Source of the DNA: an uncultured Bacteroidales bacterium
Lineage (GTDB): Bacteria; Bacteroidota; Bacteroidia; Bacteroidales; Muribaculaceae
Reading direction: 5' to 3'
Length of the DNA stretch: 52,554 nt
Assembly: GCA_949289215.1 (NCBI GenBank)
Contig: CASENC010000021.1
Span: 1 to 52,554, forward strand
Shown here: in pieces, positions 33,348 through 43,046 of the stretch
Layout: each line of letters begins with the position of its first letter
Position numbering within the stretch: the stretch's first letter is position 1
Made by a program: the position numbers and the translations under genes
The notes under the pieces: model-generated
What the model was told of the DNA's origin: nothing
The model's database searches: none
The model's input: only the letters and a program-made list of their open reading frames with translations

Positions 33348-34538
33348 ATGAATATTCATGAAATTTGCAATGGGATTTATTATGTAGGTGTGAACGACCG
33401 CACCACCCACCGCTTTGAGGGTCTGTGGCCGTTGCCGCAGGGTGTAAGCTACAATTCCTACATAGTAAAAGGGGAACGTGTGGCCCTTATCGACACTGTG
33501 CATATTGCCCAAAGTGCCAAGTTCCTGGCTCGAATTGAAGAGATAGTGGGCGACCGCCCGATAGATTACCTTGTAATCAACCACATGGAACCCGACCACA
33601 GCGGCTCGATACAAGCCATAAAAGCCAAATACCCGCAACTGAAAATTGTGGGCAACAGCAAAACCGTCGCAATGATCAATAACTATTACGGCATAAGCGA
33701 CGGCATTGAGGTGGTGGCCGACGGCGATGTTATCGACCTTGGTGGCCGGTCGTTGAAATTTGTCCTCACTCCCATGGTGCATTGGCCAGAAACCATGATG
33801 ACCTATGAGGAGCAAGAGGGCGTGCTTTTCAGCGGTGATGCTTTCGGCTGCTTCGGCGCACTGAATGGCGGCGTAATCGATTCGCAAATGGATACTGCCG
33901 AATATTTCCCCGAAATGTACCGCTATTATTCCAATATTGTAGCCAAGTATGGAACATTTGTCGAGAAAGCGATAGCACGATTCGATGGCGTTAAAATCAA
34001 CTATGTGTGCAGCACACACGGCCCGGTGTGGCACGACGAAATAGGACGTGTGGTGGACTTGTACAGCCTTTTAGCTCGGTTTGAAGCAGAACCGGGCGTG
34101 GTGGTTGCATATGCGTCGATGTATGGCAACACCGAAGAACTTGCCGAAACCATCGCCGCAGAATTAAGCCGCAACGGTGTACGCAACATCAGGGTTCATA
34201 ACTTGTCGAAAACACACCTGTCGTTTGTCCTTGCCGACATCATGCGCTATAACGGGCTTATCGTGGGCGGCCCGACTTACAACAACAGCTTGTTCCCCGA
34301 AGTGGAACGCCTGTTGAGTGCCCTGAAAGGCCGCGACTTGAAAAACCGCTATGTGGGGTGCTTCGGTTCGGGCACTTGGGCTCCTGTTTCGGGAAAAAAC
34401 ATCAAGGCCTGCCTCGACTGCATGAAAGTGGAACAAGTCGCCGAACCATTCGACATGAAATGTTCCATAGCCGCAGGCGACATCGAAAATTGCCGCACCC
34501 TTGCCGCCACCATGGCATCCAAAGTAATGAACTTATAA
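33348..34538 (+). CDS. FprA-family A-type flavoprotein (flavodiiron protein)
   Basis: A 396-residue enzyme reducing oxygen or nitric oxide to harmless products with electrons from rubredoxin or a similar donor. The N-terminal metallo-beta-lactamase-like domain holds the diiron ligands in NHMEPDHSGS and later histidines (PMVHWPETM, STHGPVWH). The C-terminal flavodoxin domain starts YASMYGNTEELAETI, the FMN phosphate loop. Length is exactly that of two-domain class A members. It is important for oxygen tolerance in an anaerobe. Monocistronic, ending at a large hairpin. Confidence 0.92.
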   Translation: MNIHEICNGIYYVGVNDRTTHRFEGLWPLPQGVSYNSYIVKGERVALIDTVHIAQSAKFLARIEEIVGDRPIDYLVINHMEPDHSGSIQAIKAKYPQLKIVGNSKTVAMINNYYGISDGIEVVADGDVIDLGGRSLKFVLTPMVHWPETMMTYEEQEGVLFSGDAFGCFGALNGGVIDSQMDTAEYFPEMYRYYSNIVAKYGTFVEKAIARFDGVKINYVCSTHGPVWHDEIGRVVDLYSLLARFEAEPGVVVAYASMYGNTEELAETIAAELSRNGVRNIRVHNLSKTHLSFVLADIMRYNGLIVGGPTYNNSLFPEVERLLSALKGRDLKNRYVGCFGSGTWAPVSGKNIKACLDCMKVEQVAEPFDMKCSIAAGDIENCRTLAATMASKVMNL

Positions 34539-34552
34539 TCAGGTAGAAACAC

Positions 34553-34648
34553 AAAAGAGACATATTCTTTAAAAGACATAATTGGCGGTGCCTATGCACC
34601 CATGATATCACCAATTACTGTTTGTCTTTTAAAGAATATGTCTCTTTT
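34553..34648. terminator. Large bidirectional hairpin between the flavoprotein gene and tig
   Basis: Perfect 26-bp inverted repeat, 34553-34578 with 34623-34648 (left arm begins AAAAGAGACATATT). An inner 7-bp pair TAATTGG/CCAATTA extends it. It sits between convergent genes 14 bases after one stop and 18 before the other. The A and T runs at its ends suit termination both ways. The length is unusual for a terminator. Confidence 0.7.
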
Positions 34649-34666
34649 TATCTTCCTGCCTAACAA

Positions 34667-36043
34667 TTATTCGGCAGCAGTTTCTTCTTCCGCCTTGAAG
34701 AGGGCGTTGAAATCATCAACGCTGATGCTCTTTTCTTCGATGTTGACAGCTTCCTTTATGCCTGCATACATTTTGTCTTCAACGGCACGCTCGGCAATGC
34801 GCTGACGGTATTCTTTGTTGTCGAGGATTTCCTTGGCGTAACGTTCTACCACGTCGTCGGGCAGATTGGTCATGCCATATTGTGCGAATTGCTGCACGGC
34901 AATCAACTTAGCGATATTCAAGAAATCGGCTTCTTCAACCTTCACTGCAAGGTCGCGCACAATCTTCTCCTTAACCAATTGCCAGCACAAGTCGGGAGTC
35001 ATTTTCTCGAAGTCGGCATCGATAGTCTCGGGAGTGTGCTTCTTGTCATCCTGGCGTAACAACCAGCGTTTCAAGAAATCGGCAGGTAATTCCAACGCAC
35101 CCACCTTGTCCATTATAGCCTTGCGGGCATCGATGGTGAAACGGTAGTTGCTGTCGCCTTTCATTTGGTTGGCTATATTTTCCTTCAGTTTTGCGAAATA
35201 TTCTTCTTCGCTTGTAATCTTGCCGGTTCCGAATACTTCGTCATAGAATTCCTGATTGTGTTCGGCCTTCTTAACCACAAGGATTTCCTTGATAGTCATC
35301 TTGAAATTCGATTTCATTTCTGCCACCTTGTCCTTGTCGGTATTAAGCATCGAAGCCAATTCTACTGCACTGCCTTCACAAGTAGCCCACGGATTGAACA
35401 CCACTTCGTCGCCGACCTTCTTGCCGGCAAACAGAGCTTTTTGATCATCGGCCTTGAAGTGTTGCGGCGATACAATGGTATTTTCCACGCTTATACCGTC
35501 TTCCTTTACCGAGCCGTCCTCGTTCAATTCCACCATCGAACCTTTGACAAGTGCCGTTTCATCAACTTCCTCACCCGGTACCTGCTTGCCTGCACGGCTT
35601 AGCAGCATCTCATCGTTCTTCTTGAGCATTTCATCGCTCACCTCGATATTATAATAAGGGATAGTGGTATCCTTGCTTACAGCATAAGTGATTTCGGGAG
35701 CCAAGCCCACTTCAAACTTGATATTGAAGTCGTTGCCGTTTTCCCACACAAGGTCGGCGGCATTGGCAATCATCGGGTCGCCAAGAATGTTGAGCTTGTT
35801 GTCCTGGATATGCTTTACAAGAGCGTCGTAAGCCTCGCGGTTGATGGTTTCAACCAAAGCCTCGCGGCCATATTTCTTTTGCAACAATGCCATTGGCACG
35901 TGTCCGGGGCGGAAACCGCGTTCCGGATGACGCAGGCCGATTGTCTTCAATTCCTTCTTTACCTTGTCTTGATAGTCATTTGCTTCGATCGATACCGTGA
36001 TAAAACCGTTCACGTTACCCACCTTTTCCAATGTTACGTTCAT
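34667..36043 (-). CDS. tig: Trigger factor
   Basis: Ribosome-associated chaperone and peptidyl-prolyl isomerase that meets nascent chains at the exit tunnel. The N-terminal ribosome-binding domain has the signature GFRPGHVPMALLQKKYG (about residues 42-58). The middle domain replaces a canonical FKBP core with a diverged version, as usual in Bacteroidetes. The C-terminal helical arm ends in an acidic tail. Length 458 is normal. Strong consensus promoter upstream. Confidence 0.93.
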   Translation of the reverse strand: MNVTLEKVGNVNGFITVSIEANDYQDKVKKELKTIGLRHPERGFRPGHVPMALLQKKYGREALVETINREAYDALVKHIQDNKLNILGDPMIANAADLVWENGNDFNIKFEVGLAPEITYAVSKDTTIPYYNIEVSDEMLKKNDEMLLSRAGKQVPGEEVDETALVKGSMVELNEDGSVKEDGISVENTIVSPQHFKADDQKALFAGKKVGDEVVFNPWATCEGSAVELASMLNTDKDKVAEMKSNFKMTIKEILVVKKAEHNQEFYDEVFGTGKITSEEEYFAKLKENIANQMKGDSNYRFTIDARKAIMDKVGALELPADFLKRWLLRQDDKKHTPETIDADFEKMTPDLCWQLVKEKIVRDLAVKVEEADFLNIAKLIAVQQFAQYGMTNLPDDVVERYAKEILDNKEYRQRIAERAVEDKMYAGIKEAVNIEEKSISVDDFNALFKAEEETAAE

Positions 36044-36101
36044 TTACTTCTTTATATAATGTTTTGTTAATATTCTTGAAACACAGAACTCTATCGGAGT
36101 G

Positions 36102-36133
36102 CAAAATTACACTTTATTGTCGCTTTAGGCAAA
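36102..36133 (-). promoter_or_regulatory. Promoter of tig
   Basis: Minus strand: TTTG (36133 to 36130), 20 bp, TAATTTTG (36109 to 36102). Full consensus. Confidence 0.75.
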
Positions 36134-36201
36134 TTTACCCCCCGTTTTTTTGATTTTTTCATGTACGTGCTTGACGGGATGAACGGAAAAGGTGATTTTT
36201 A

Positions 36202-36232
36202 TTTGCAGTGTGAAAGTAATGGCATAATTTTG
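36202..36232 (+). promoter_or_regulatory. Promoter of the MFS-ogt operon
   Basis: TTTG 36202-36205, 19 bp, TAATTTTG 36225-36232. It excludes the far-upstream in-frame ATG at 36161 as a start. Confidence 0.75.
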
Positions 36233-36277
36233 CATCGCCGATTTATGGCTCCAAGTTTGGAGAATGCAAGGATTATT

Positions 36278-37501
36278 ATGAACAAGATACTGGAAAAGAT
36301 TAAGGGGCACCCGCAAGTGGCCGAGGGTACGGCATATGCAATTTTGTTTACGATGGGTGTGTGCCACTTGCTTAACGATATGATACAGTCGGTGATACCG
36401 GCCATTTACCCTTTGTTGAAGGAGCGATATAGTTTCTCGTTTGCCCAAATAGGCGTGATAACACTCGTGTTCCAGCTCACATCTTCGGTATTGCAACCAT
36501 TTGTGGGGCAATATGCCGACCGCCGGCCGCAGCCCTACTCGCTGTCGGCAGGTATGTGTTTCACCCTCATCGGATTGCTGGCACTCGCATTTGCTCCAAA
36601 TTTCGGGCTGATACTGCTTTCGGTGGCATTGATTGGATGCGGATCGTCGGTGTTCCACCCCGAGGCATCGCGAGTGGCCCAATTGGCATCGGGCGGCAAA
36701 AAGAGCCTCGCACAATCAATATTCCAGGTGGGCGGCAACGGCGGCAGTGCATTCGGCCCGTTGCTTGCGGCACTGATAGTCATACCCTACGGGCAACACG
36801 CCGTGGGGTGGTTTGCCTTGGCGGCCATGCTCGCCTCGCTGCTGCTCTTCAGGGTAGGCGGGTGGTACAGCCTCGTGCTTGCCGGGCAACGGGCGGGACG
36901 ACGTGTACGGCAGGCTGTTGCCACAACGGCTTTGCCTGCACACACCGTAAGGGTGGCCATGTGGATACTGGTGCTGATGATATTCTCGAAATATTTCTTC
37001 AATGCCTGCATGACAAGCTATTTCACATTCTACCTGATGGAAAAATTCGGCATCACGGTGCAGCAGTCGCAATATTGCCTGTTTGCCTACCTTGCAGCAT
37101 TTGCGGCCGGCACGCTGATGGGCGGTTTCATGGGCGACCGCTACGGGCGCAAATATGTCATCATTTTCTCGATACTCGGTGCCGCACCATTCACACTTGC
37201 CATGCCATACCTCAACCTGCCGTGGACCATAGTCACTGCGGTCATGTCGGGGCTGATAATAGCATCGGCATTTTCGGCCATTGTTGTATATGCCACCGAC
37301 CTGATGCCCGACAAAGTGGGCATGGTGGCCGGAATATTCTTCGGCCTGATGTTCGGATTGGGCGGCATAGGGTCGGCATTCTTCGGTTGGCTTGCCGACT
37401 TTACAAGCATCGAATTTATTTTTGAAGTAAGCACATGGCTGCCACTGCTTGGAGTCATAGCACTCTTCCTGCCCGACGTGCGGCCTGTCAAAATACAATG
37501 A
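36278..37501 (+). CDS. MFS transporter, fosmidomycin-resistance-like
   Basis: A 407-residue inner-membrane protein with 12 hydrophobic segments. The opening MGVCHLLNDMIQSVIPAIYPLLKERYSFS resembles Fsr-type MFS exporters. The motif GQYADRRPQP lies in the first loop and GGFMGDRYGRKYV in the second half. The start at 36278 has AAGGA just upstream and lies after the promoter at 36202-36232; longer readings would begin before the transcript. The ogt gene follows after 3 bases in the same operon. Substrate unknown. Confidence 0.9.
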   Translation: MNKILEKIKGHPQVAEGTAYAILFTMGVCHLLNDMIQSVIPAIYPLLKERYSFSFAQIGVITLVFQLTSSVLQPFVGQYADRRPQPYSLSAGMCFTLIGLLALAFAPNFGLILLSVALIGCGSSVFHPEASRVAQLASGGKKSLAQSIFQVGGNGGSAFGPLLAALIVIPYGQHAVGWFALAAMLASLLLFRVGGWYSLVLAGQRAGRRVRQAVATTALPAHTVRVAMWILVLMIFSKYFFNACMTSYFTFYLMEKFGITVQQSQYCLFAYLAAFAAGTLMGGFMGDRYGRKYVIIFSILGAAPFTLAMPYLNLPWTIVTAVMSGLIIASAFSAIVVYATDLMPDKVGMVAGIFFGLMFGLGGIGSAFFGWLADFTSIEFIFEVSTWLPLLGVIALFLPDVRPVKIQ

Positions 37502-37504
37502 CAC

Positions 37505-38044
37505 ATGAAAAACAAAATCTTCATACAGCATTACAATTCGCCTTGCGGAAAATTGTTACTTGGTTCTATAGGCGGTGATTTATGTCTTTGCAATTGGACG
37601 GATGAGAAACATCCCGGACGGGTTGACAAGCGGTTGCAACGATTGTTGCAAGCCGATTACGAAGAAACACCGTCGCCTGTGACACAAAAAGCGGCAAGGC
37701 AACTCGACGAATACTTCCGACGGGAAAGGACGACATTCGACATTCCGCTACGGTTTGCAGGCACACCGTTCCAACTGAAGGTGTGGCAACTACTGCTCAT
37801 GATACCCTACGGGCAGACAATTTCCTATGGCGAAATGGCTCGCAGACTGGGCATACCGCAATCGGTGCGTGCCGTAGCCAATGCCAACGGAGCCAATGCC
37901 ATATCGATAATTGCCCCATGCCACCGCGTGGTGGGCAGCGACGGGTCGCTCACCGGCTTCGGCGGCGGCATCGAAGCCAAACGTTATCTCCTCGCCTTGG
38001 AAGCCGGTTCCATATTCCAAAATCAGTCCATGCGGGATTTGTAA
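37505..38044 (+). CDS. ogt: Methylated-DNA-protein cysteine methyltransferase (Ogt type)
   Basis: Suicide repair protein that removes alkyl groups from O6 of guanine onto its own cysteine. The active-site loop is IIAPCHRVVG with Cys139. The DNA-binding helix-turn-helix precedes it (PYGQTISYGEMARRLGIPQSVRAVANANG). At 179 residues it is the short Ogt form without an Ada regulator domain. It sits 3 bases behind the MFS gene and overlaps the 3' end of nspC, on the other strand, by 22 bases. Confidence 0.93.
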   Translation: MKNKIFIQHYNSPCGKLLLGSIGGDLCLCNWTDEKHPGRVDKRLQRLLQADYEETPSPVTQKAARQLDEYFRRERTTFDIPLRFAGTPFQLKVWQLLLMIPYGQTISYGEMARRLGIPQSVRAVANANGANAISIIAPCHRVVGSDGSLTGFGGGIEAKRYLLALEAGSIFQNQSMRDL

Positions 38045-39186
38045 TCGGCATAAGTGTATTCACGCAGCACTTCCACACGGCCGTCACAGCGAACATACAG
38101 GATTGACGGGTGGCTGATGCCGTTGAACATATTGGTTTTAACCGTGGTATAATGGTTCATGTCCTCAAACGTCAGGCGACCGCCGGGTCGCAACGGGGCG
38201 GCAAAGCTCCAGTCGCCCACAAAATCACCGCTCAGGCATGAATTTCCGCCCATGCGGTAATTGTTTTCACCACCCGGCACAACCTCGGGCAACGCCTCGG
38301 TAATCGTGGGCTTATATGGCATTTCAAGGCAATCGGGCATATGGCAGGCAAACGACACATCAACGATTGCCGTCTTGATGCCGCTGTTCTCCACCACATC
38401 GACAACCGATGCAATAAGGTCGCCCGTGCGCCACGTGAATGCACTGCCCGGTTCAAGTATCACTTCAAGTCCGGGGTGACGCTGCTTGAAACGGCGCAAC
38501 AAACTTATAAGATGCCCTGTGTCATATCCTTCACGTGTCATCAAGTGGCCGCCCCCCATATTTATCCACTTCAGCCTTGGCAAATACTTGCCAAACTTCT
38601 CCTCAACGACTTCAAGCACACGTTCAAGGTCATAAGAAGTGGATTCGCACAAGGCATGAAAGTGAAAGCCCTCGATAAAATCGGGCAATTCGTCAATTTC
38701 ATCAGCAGTGACACCAAACCGCGACCCGGGACAACAAGGATTGTATATGTCGGTATCGATAACCGAGCACATGGGATTTATGCGCAACCCACAACTCACA
38801 CGGTGCCCCCCGACAGCGTTAAACCGCTCAACATCGCCATAAAAACGCCGTGCCTGTGACACACTGTTGAATGTGATGTGAGAACTGCCTTCGAGATACT
38901 TCCCTATGGTCTCATCGGTATATGCCGGACAGTAAGTGTGTGCAAGGCATCCAAGCTCCTCGTTGGCAAGCCACATTTCATTCAGTGAACTTGCAGTTGA
39001 AGCCACCCCATACTCGCGCATCACGCCGAATGTGCGCCACAGCGCATTGGCTTTGAACGCCATGATTATCTTCACACCGGCCTCAGATGCAACGTGCGAA
39101 ATCAGGTCGAGATTGCGGCGCAACTTGTCCTCATACACGATATAATAAGGCGTAGGATAAGCCTCCAAGTCGATATATTTTTCCAT
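38023..39186 (-). CDS. nspC: Carboxynorspermidine decarboxylase
   Basis: A PLP-dependent alanine-racemase-fold decarboxylase that removes CO2 from carboxy(nor)spermidine, the last step of the alternative spermidine pathway. The PLP lysine is Lys45 in IIMAFKANALW. FHFHALCES, WINMGGGHLMT and ILEPGSAFTWRTG are family signatures. Length 387 is normal. Its partner dehydrogenase is 17 kb away in the window with a separate promoter. Its 3' end overlaps ogt convergently. Confidence 0.92.
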   Translation of the reverse strand: MEKYIDLEAYPTPYYIVYEDKLRRNLDLISHVASEAGVKIIMAFKANALWRTFGVMREYGVASTASSLNEMWLANEELGCLAHTYCPAYTDETIGKYLEGSSHITFNSVSQARRFYGDVERFNAVGGHRVSCGLRINPMCSVIDTDIYNPCCPGSRFGVTADEIDELPDFIEGFHFHALCESTSYDLERVLEVVEEKFGKYLPRLKWINMGGGHLMTREGYDTGHLISLLRRFKQRHPGLEVILEPGSAFTWRTGDLIASVVDVVENSGIKTAIVDVSFACHMPDCLEMPYKPTITEALPEVVPGGENNYRMGGNSCLSGDFVGDWSFAAPLRPGGRLTFEDMNHYTTVKTNMFNGISHPSILYVRCDGRVEVLREYTYADYKSRMD

Positions 39187-39249
39187 TGTTATCTCGTTAT
39201 TTGTCTTTTTATAATTCCACTAAGCCCACACAACCGGCATGGGATACCG

Positions 39250-41574
39250 TTACATTATCTTGAAGCGGGCGAATTTAAGTATAAGCGTCTTAATGCCAAT
39301 GTCGCCAAAGTCCACTATTATCTTGGCATCGGCACTTCCGCCGGTTTCTATGCTGATGATAGTTCCTGCGCCAAAACGCGAATGTTCGATAGCCATACCC
39401 TGATATAATTCCGATACCTCATGCACGCTGAAATCTCCGTTATCGGCGGCAGGTTGCGATACGGCAGGCCGGCGCGCCGGCTCCTGTTTGATTCCGAACT
39501 GCTCACGAGACTTGGCATCATCGCCGATTTTCGACAGACGACCGTTTTCCCATCTGAATTGTGATTTCGGCTCTTCCTTTTTTGTATAGGATGTCGAAGA
39601 AGATGATACCGAGAGGTAGCGCGAATCCATGTCGCGGATAAAACGGCTGGCAGTGCAAGTCTGCGTCTGCCCGTTACGGTAACGCGAACGGGCATATGTG
39701 ATAGTGCAAGAAACCTGTGCCCGGGTAATGGCAACATAAAGCAGGCGGCGTTCCTCCTCGATGCCGGCAATAGAGTCGCTACTCATGGCCGAAGGGAACA
39801 AATTCTCTTCCACGCCCACTATGATGACATTCTTGAATTCAAGCCCCTTGGCAGCATGCACAGTCATCAGCGTAACGGCAGCTTCGTCTTTACCATCGTC
39901 GTCACGGTCCTGGTCGGTTAACAACGCTATCCCGGCAAGGAAATTCGACATTTTCGTTTCATCGCTGTTTTCTTCCTCCTCCTTGGTTCGCACAAAATCA
40001 TCAAGGCTGTTGAGCAACTCGGTGAGATTTTCCTTGCGGCTGATGTTCTCGGGAGTCTTGTCGCTCTCCATTATGGCAATCATGTGTGTTTCGCTGATTA
40101 TCGCCTTTCCCAGTTCATCGGCATTCATGCCCGATTCATTCCCTTCGATAAATCCGCGCACCATGTCACGAAATGCTTCAAGTTTACGTCGAGTGCCGGC
40201 ATTCACATCCACATCATAGGCCTGCAAATCGCAAAGCACCCGCCATATGCTCACCCCCCCTTTTATTGAAGCTTTCACCAGCTTGCCGACGGTGGTCTCC
40301 CCTATCCCCCGTGCCGGATAATTGATTATGCGCCTCAACGCCTCGTCATCGTCGGGGTTTACGGCAAGACGGAAGTATGAAATCGCATCTTTTATTTCTT
40401 TACGTTGGTAAAACGACTGGCCCCCGTATATGCGATACGGAATATTGCGTTTGCGCAATGCCTCTTCAAGCACTCGCGACTGAGCATTGGTGCGGTAAAG
40501 TACTGCAAAGCAGTCATATCCGTCACCTTGTGCAGCCCGTAATGTGATGATACGGTTGGCAACGATGTAACTTTCCTCTAAATCAGAATAAGCCTCAATC
40601 ACCTGCACCTTTGCACCGCGGCTGTTTTCCGAGAATATATGTTTCTTTATCTGCTCGGTATTCTTGTCGATAAGGCTGTTGGCTGCATCAAGTATATTTT
40701 GCGTGGAACGGTAGTTCTGTTCGAGCTTAAACACGCTCAGCCCCTCGTAATACTTGCCCATGTTGATGATATTGGATATATTCGCCCCACGGAACGAATA
40801 TATGCTTTGCGCATCATCACCCACAACGCACAGGTTACCTTGCCCTTGCGTCAATTTCGACACTATGAGATGTTGCGCAAAATTGGTATCCTGGTACTCA
40901 TCCACAAGCACATACCTGAAATATTCACGATAACGCTCAAGCACATCGGGATTGTCGCGCATCAACACATTGGTATAATACAGCAAGTCGTCAAAATCCA
41001 TGGCACCGGCAATGCGGCACCGGTTGCAGTATCCGCGATACACCTCCACCAACCGCGGGCGACGGGCACGGCGGTCACCTTCAAGCAGTTCCTTGTCGCG
41101 GGCGTAATCATCGGGTGAGATAAGTGCATTCTTGACCTTGGAAATACGTGACTGAACGTCGGATGCCACATACACCTTCTCATCAAGCCCCATATCACGT
41201 ATTATGGTCTTGATGAGCGACTTCGAGTCGGTGGTGTCGTATATCGTGAAATCCCGGCTGAACCCTATACGGTCGGCATTTCGTCTCAAAATTCGGGAGA
41301 ATATCGAGTGAAACGTACCCATCCACAATTGCCCTGCAACATCGGCATCGACCAGTGCGGCAATACGTTCCTTCATTTCACGGGCAGCCTTGTTGGTAAA
41401 CGTCAATGCCATTATGCGGTAAGGCTCATACCCATGATTAAGCAGATGCACTATTTTATATGTAAGCACACGCGTTTTCCCCGACCCGGCTCCGGCAATC
41501 ACCAATTGCGGCCCGTCGAGGTACTCCACCGCAGCACGCTGCTGCTCGTTGAGTTCGTTCAAATATTCTTCCAA
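39250..41574 (-). CDS. pcrA: UvrD/PcrA-type superfamily I DNA helicase
   Basis: A 3'-5' helicase of repair and replication. Walker A is AGAGSGKTRV near the N-terminus. Further motifs are DEYQDTNFAQ (II), GDDAQSIYSFRGA (III), EQNYRSTQNI (IV), VHAAKGLEFKNV (V) and LLYVAITRAQ (VI). The C-terminal Tudor-like region is present. An in-frame ATG at 41631 overlaps the predicted promoter -33 box and is upstream of the transcript start. The real start is therefore probably the TTG at 41574 (LEEYLNELNEQQ), giving 774 residues. PcrA and UvrD cannot be told apart with certainty here. Confidence 0.9.
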   Translation of the reverse strand: MEEYLNELNEQQRAAVEYLDGPQLVIAGAGSGKTRVLTYKIVHLLNHGYEPYRIMALTFTNKAAREMKERIAALVDADVAGQLWMGTFHSIFSRILRRNADRIGFSRDFTIYDTTDSKSLIKTIIRDMGLDEKVYVASDVQSRISKVKNALISPDDYARDKELLEGDRRARRPRLVEVYRGYCNRCRIAGAMDFDDLLYYTNVLMRDNPDVLERYREYFRYVLVDEYQDTNFAQHLIVSKLTQGQGNLCVVGDDAQSIYSFRGANISNIINMGKYYEGLSVFKLEQNYRSTQNILDAANSLIDKNTEQIKKHIFSENSRGAKVQVIEAYSDLEESYIVANRIITLRAAQGDGYDCFAVLYRTNAQSRVLEEALRKRNIPYRIYGGQSFYQRKEIKDAISYFRLAVNPDDDEALRRIINYPARGIGETTVGKLVKASIKGGVSIWRVLCDLQAYDVDVNAGTRRKLEAFRDMVRGFIEGNESGMNADELGKAIISETHMIAIMESDKTPENISRKENLTELLNSLDDFVRTKEEEENSDETKMSNFLAGIALLTDQDRDDDGKDEAAVTLMTVHAAKGLEFKNVIIVGVEENLFPSAMSSDSIAGIEEERRLLYVAITRAQVSCTITYARSRYRNGQTQTCTASRFIRDMDSRYLSVSSSSTSYTKKEEPKSQFRWENGRLSKIGDDAKSREQFGIKQEPARRPAVSQPAADNGDFSVHEVSELYQGMAIEHSRFGAGTIISIETGGSADAKIIVDFGDIGIKTLILKFARFKIM

Positions 41575-41600
41575 AATTGTTATTCTCGTAAATGCCGTTG

Positions 41601-41632
41601 CAAAATTAGCCACACTTTTTGTCTTGTGCAAA
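41601..41632 (-). promoter_or_regulatory. Promoter of the UvrD/PcrA gene
   Basis: Minus strand: TTTG (41632 to 41629), 20 bp, TAATTTTG (41608 to 41601). Full consensus; the transcript would begin near 41594, after the ATG at 41631, which decides the start codon. Confidence 0.7.
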
Positions 41633-41690
41633 TGCAGCTAAAGAAACTGTTTTTAACAATGATGTGCAACAATATTGCATATCGACACCC

Positions 41691-41805
41691 TAACTTTGCA
41701 TCACACGAAATCGCACAATCAGCCATTCACCATGAAAAACACTATATAACCAACGAAACAGGGTGCAAGAAATTCCCTATGTTTCCCACACCCTGTTATT
41801 TTTTT
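41691..41805 (+). ncRNA. Possible short plus-strand transcript
   Basis: An exact -7 box TAACTTTG at 41691-41698 is followed about 60 bases on by a hairpin, AACAGGGTG (41757-41765) with CACCCTGTT (41789-41797), and a T run (41798-41805). No gene lies between. An RNA of about 100 bases is possible, but the hairpin may simply terminate dnaJ from the other strand, and no -33 box was found. Confidence 0.25.
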
Positions 41806-41818
41806 ATATGACACACAA

Positions 41819-42982
41819 TCAGTCGAACAAATGGCGTAACCGGCTGAAGATGCGCTTTTTCTCATTCTCGTTTGGCGTAATGTCGGGCTGCCCTTTCAAC
41901 TTCTCGAATGCCGCTTTCTCATCGGCAGTGAGTTTTTCGGGGATATATACCATCACATTGACAAGCAAATCGCCATTGCCATAGCCATTGGGCGAGGGCA
42001 AACCTTTTCCGCGCAAGCGTAATATCTTGCCAGGCTGCGTGCCAGGTTCTATGGTAAGCCGCGCCTTGCCGTCAACGGTAGGAACCTCAACCTTGCCGCC
42101 AAACACGGCGGTAGGAATATCGAGCATGAGGTTGTATATCAAGTCATTTTCGTCACGCATCAACTCGGCATCCTTTTCCTCCTCGATAACGATAAGCAAG
42201 TCGCCCGGCACACCACCATGACGTGCAGCATTTCCCTTGCCACGCATACTCAATGTCATGCCCTCGGCTACACCGGCCGGAATGTTCACCGTAACCACAT
42301 CGTCCTGCCTTACGATACCCTCTCCGCCACAGGCCGTGCAGCGGTCTTGAATAATGCGCCCCTCGCCGCCGCAAGTGGGACACGGGCCTTGTGTACGCAT
42401 GGTTCCGAGGATGGTTTGCTTAACCTGACTTACCGTGCCGGTGCCGTGACAAGTGGAACACGTGGTGAAGGCCGTGCCATTCTTTGCTCCGGTGCCATGA
42501 CATGCCGAACAAGCCACATAGTGCGGAATTTTAAGTTTCTTTTCCACTCCATGCGCCACATCTTGAAGAGTGACTTTTACCTTGACACGCAAATCGGTAC
42601 CCCGATTTTGACGAGGCCGGCTGCTGCCCGACGAACCAAAACCGCCGAAACCGCCAAAGCCGCCAAAACCACCGAATATGTCGCCGAATTGCGAGAAGAT
42701 GTCTTCCATCGACATTCCGCCGCCGCTGAAACCACCTCCCATATTGCCCATGTTATGGCCAAACTGGTCGTAACGTGCACGCTTTTCGGGATTGCTGAGC
42801 ACATCATATGCCTCGGCAGCCTCCTTGAATTTTTCCTCTGCCTCTTTCTTTTCGGCTTCGGATTTTCCTTGTTGCCTGTCGGGGTGATATTGTATAGCTT
42901 TCTTGCGGTATGCCTTCTTAAGCTCTTCGGGTGTCACATTTTTCGACACGCCCAACACTTCGTAGTAATCTCTTTTCTCCAT
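41819..42982 (-). CDS. dnaJ: Chaperone DnaJ
   Basis: A 387-residue type I Hsp40 that delivers clients to DnaK and stimulates its ATPase. The J-domain has YHPDRQ, followed by a Gly/Phe-rich linker (about 75-125). Four CxxCxGxG repeats form two zinc sites ([32 protein letters not shown]). The C-terminal substrate domains end the protein. It lies 64 bases behind grpE in one operon; dnaK is not in the window. Confidence 0.95.
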   Translation of the reverse strand: MEKRDYYEVLGVSKNVTPEELKKAYRKKAIQYHPDRQQGKSEAEKKEAEEKFKEAAEAYDVLSNPEKRARYDQFGHNMGNMGGGFSGGGMSMEDIFSQFGDIFGGFGGFGGFGGFGSSGSSRPRQNRGTDLRVKVKVTLQDVAHGVEKKLKIPHYVACSACHGTGAKNGTAFTTCSTCHGTGTVSQVKQTILGTMRTQGPCPTCGGEGRIIQDRCTACGGEGIVRQDDVVTVNIPAGVAEGMTLSMRGKGNAARHGGVPGDLLIVIEEEKDAELMRDENDLIYNLMLDIPTAVFGGKVEVPTVDGKARLTIEPGTQPGKILRLRGKGLPSPNGYGNGDLLVNVMVYIPEKLTADEKAAFEKLKGQPDITPNENEKKRIFSRLRHLFD

Positions 42983-43046
42983 TATCGTTGTTCAAGACCT
43001 TTTTTCAAATGACACAATCCTTGCACACACATTCCATATACTTGCA

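Noticed and set aside
36556-37425. 289-codon frame overlapping the MFS gene
   Set aside because: Out-of-frame shadow of the MFS gene on the same strand; composition is an artefact of hydrophobic codons.
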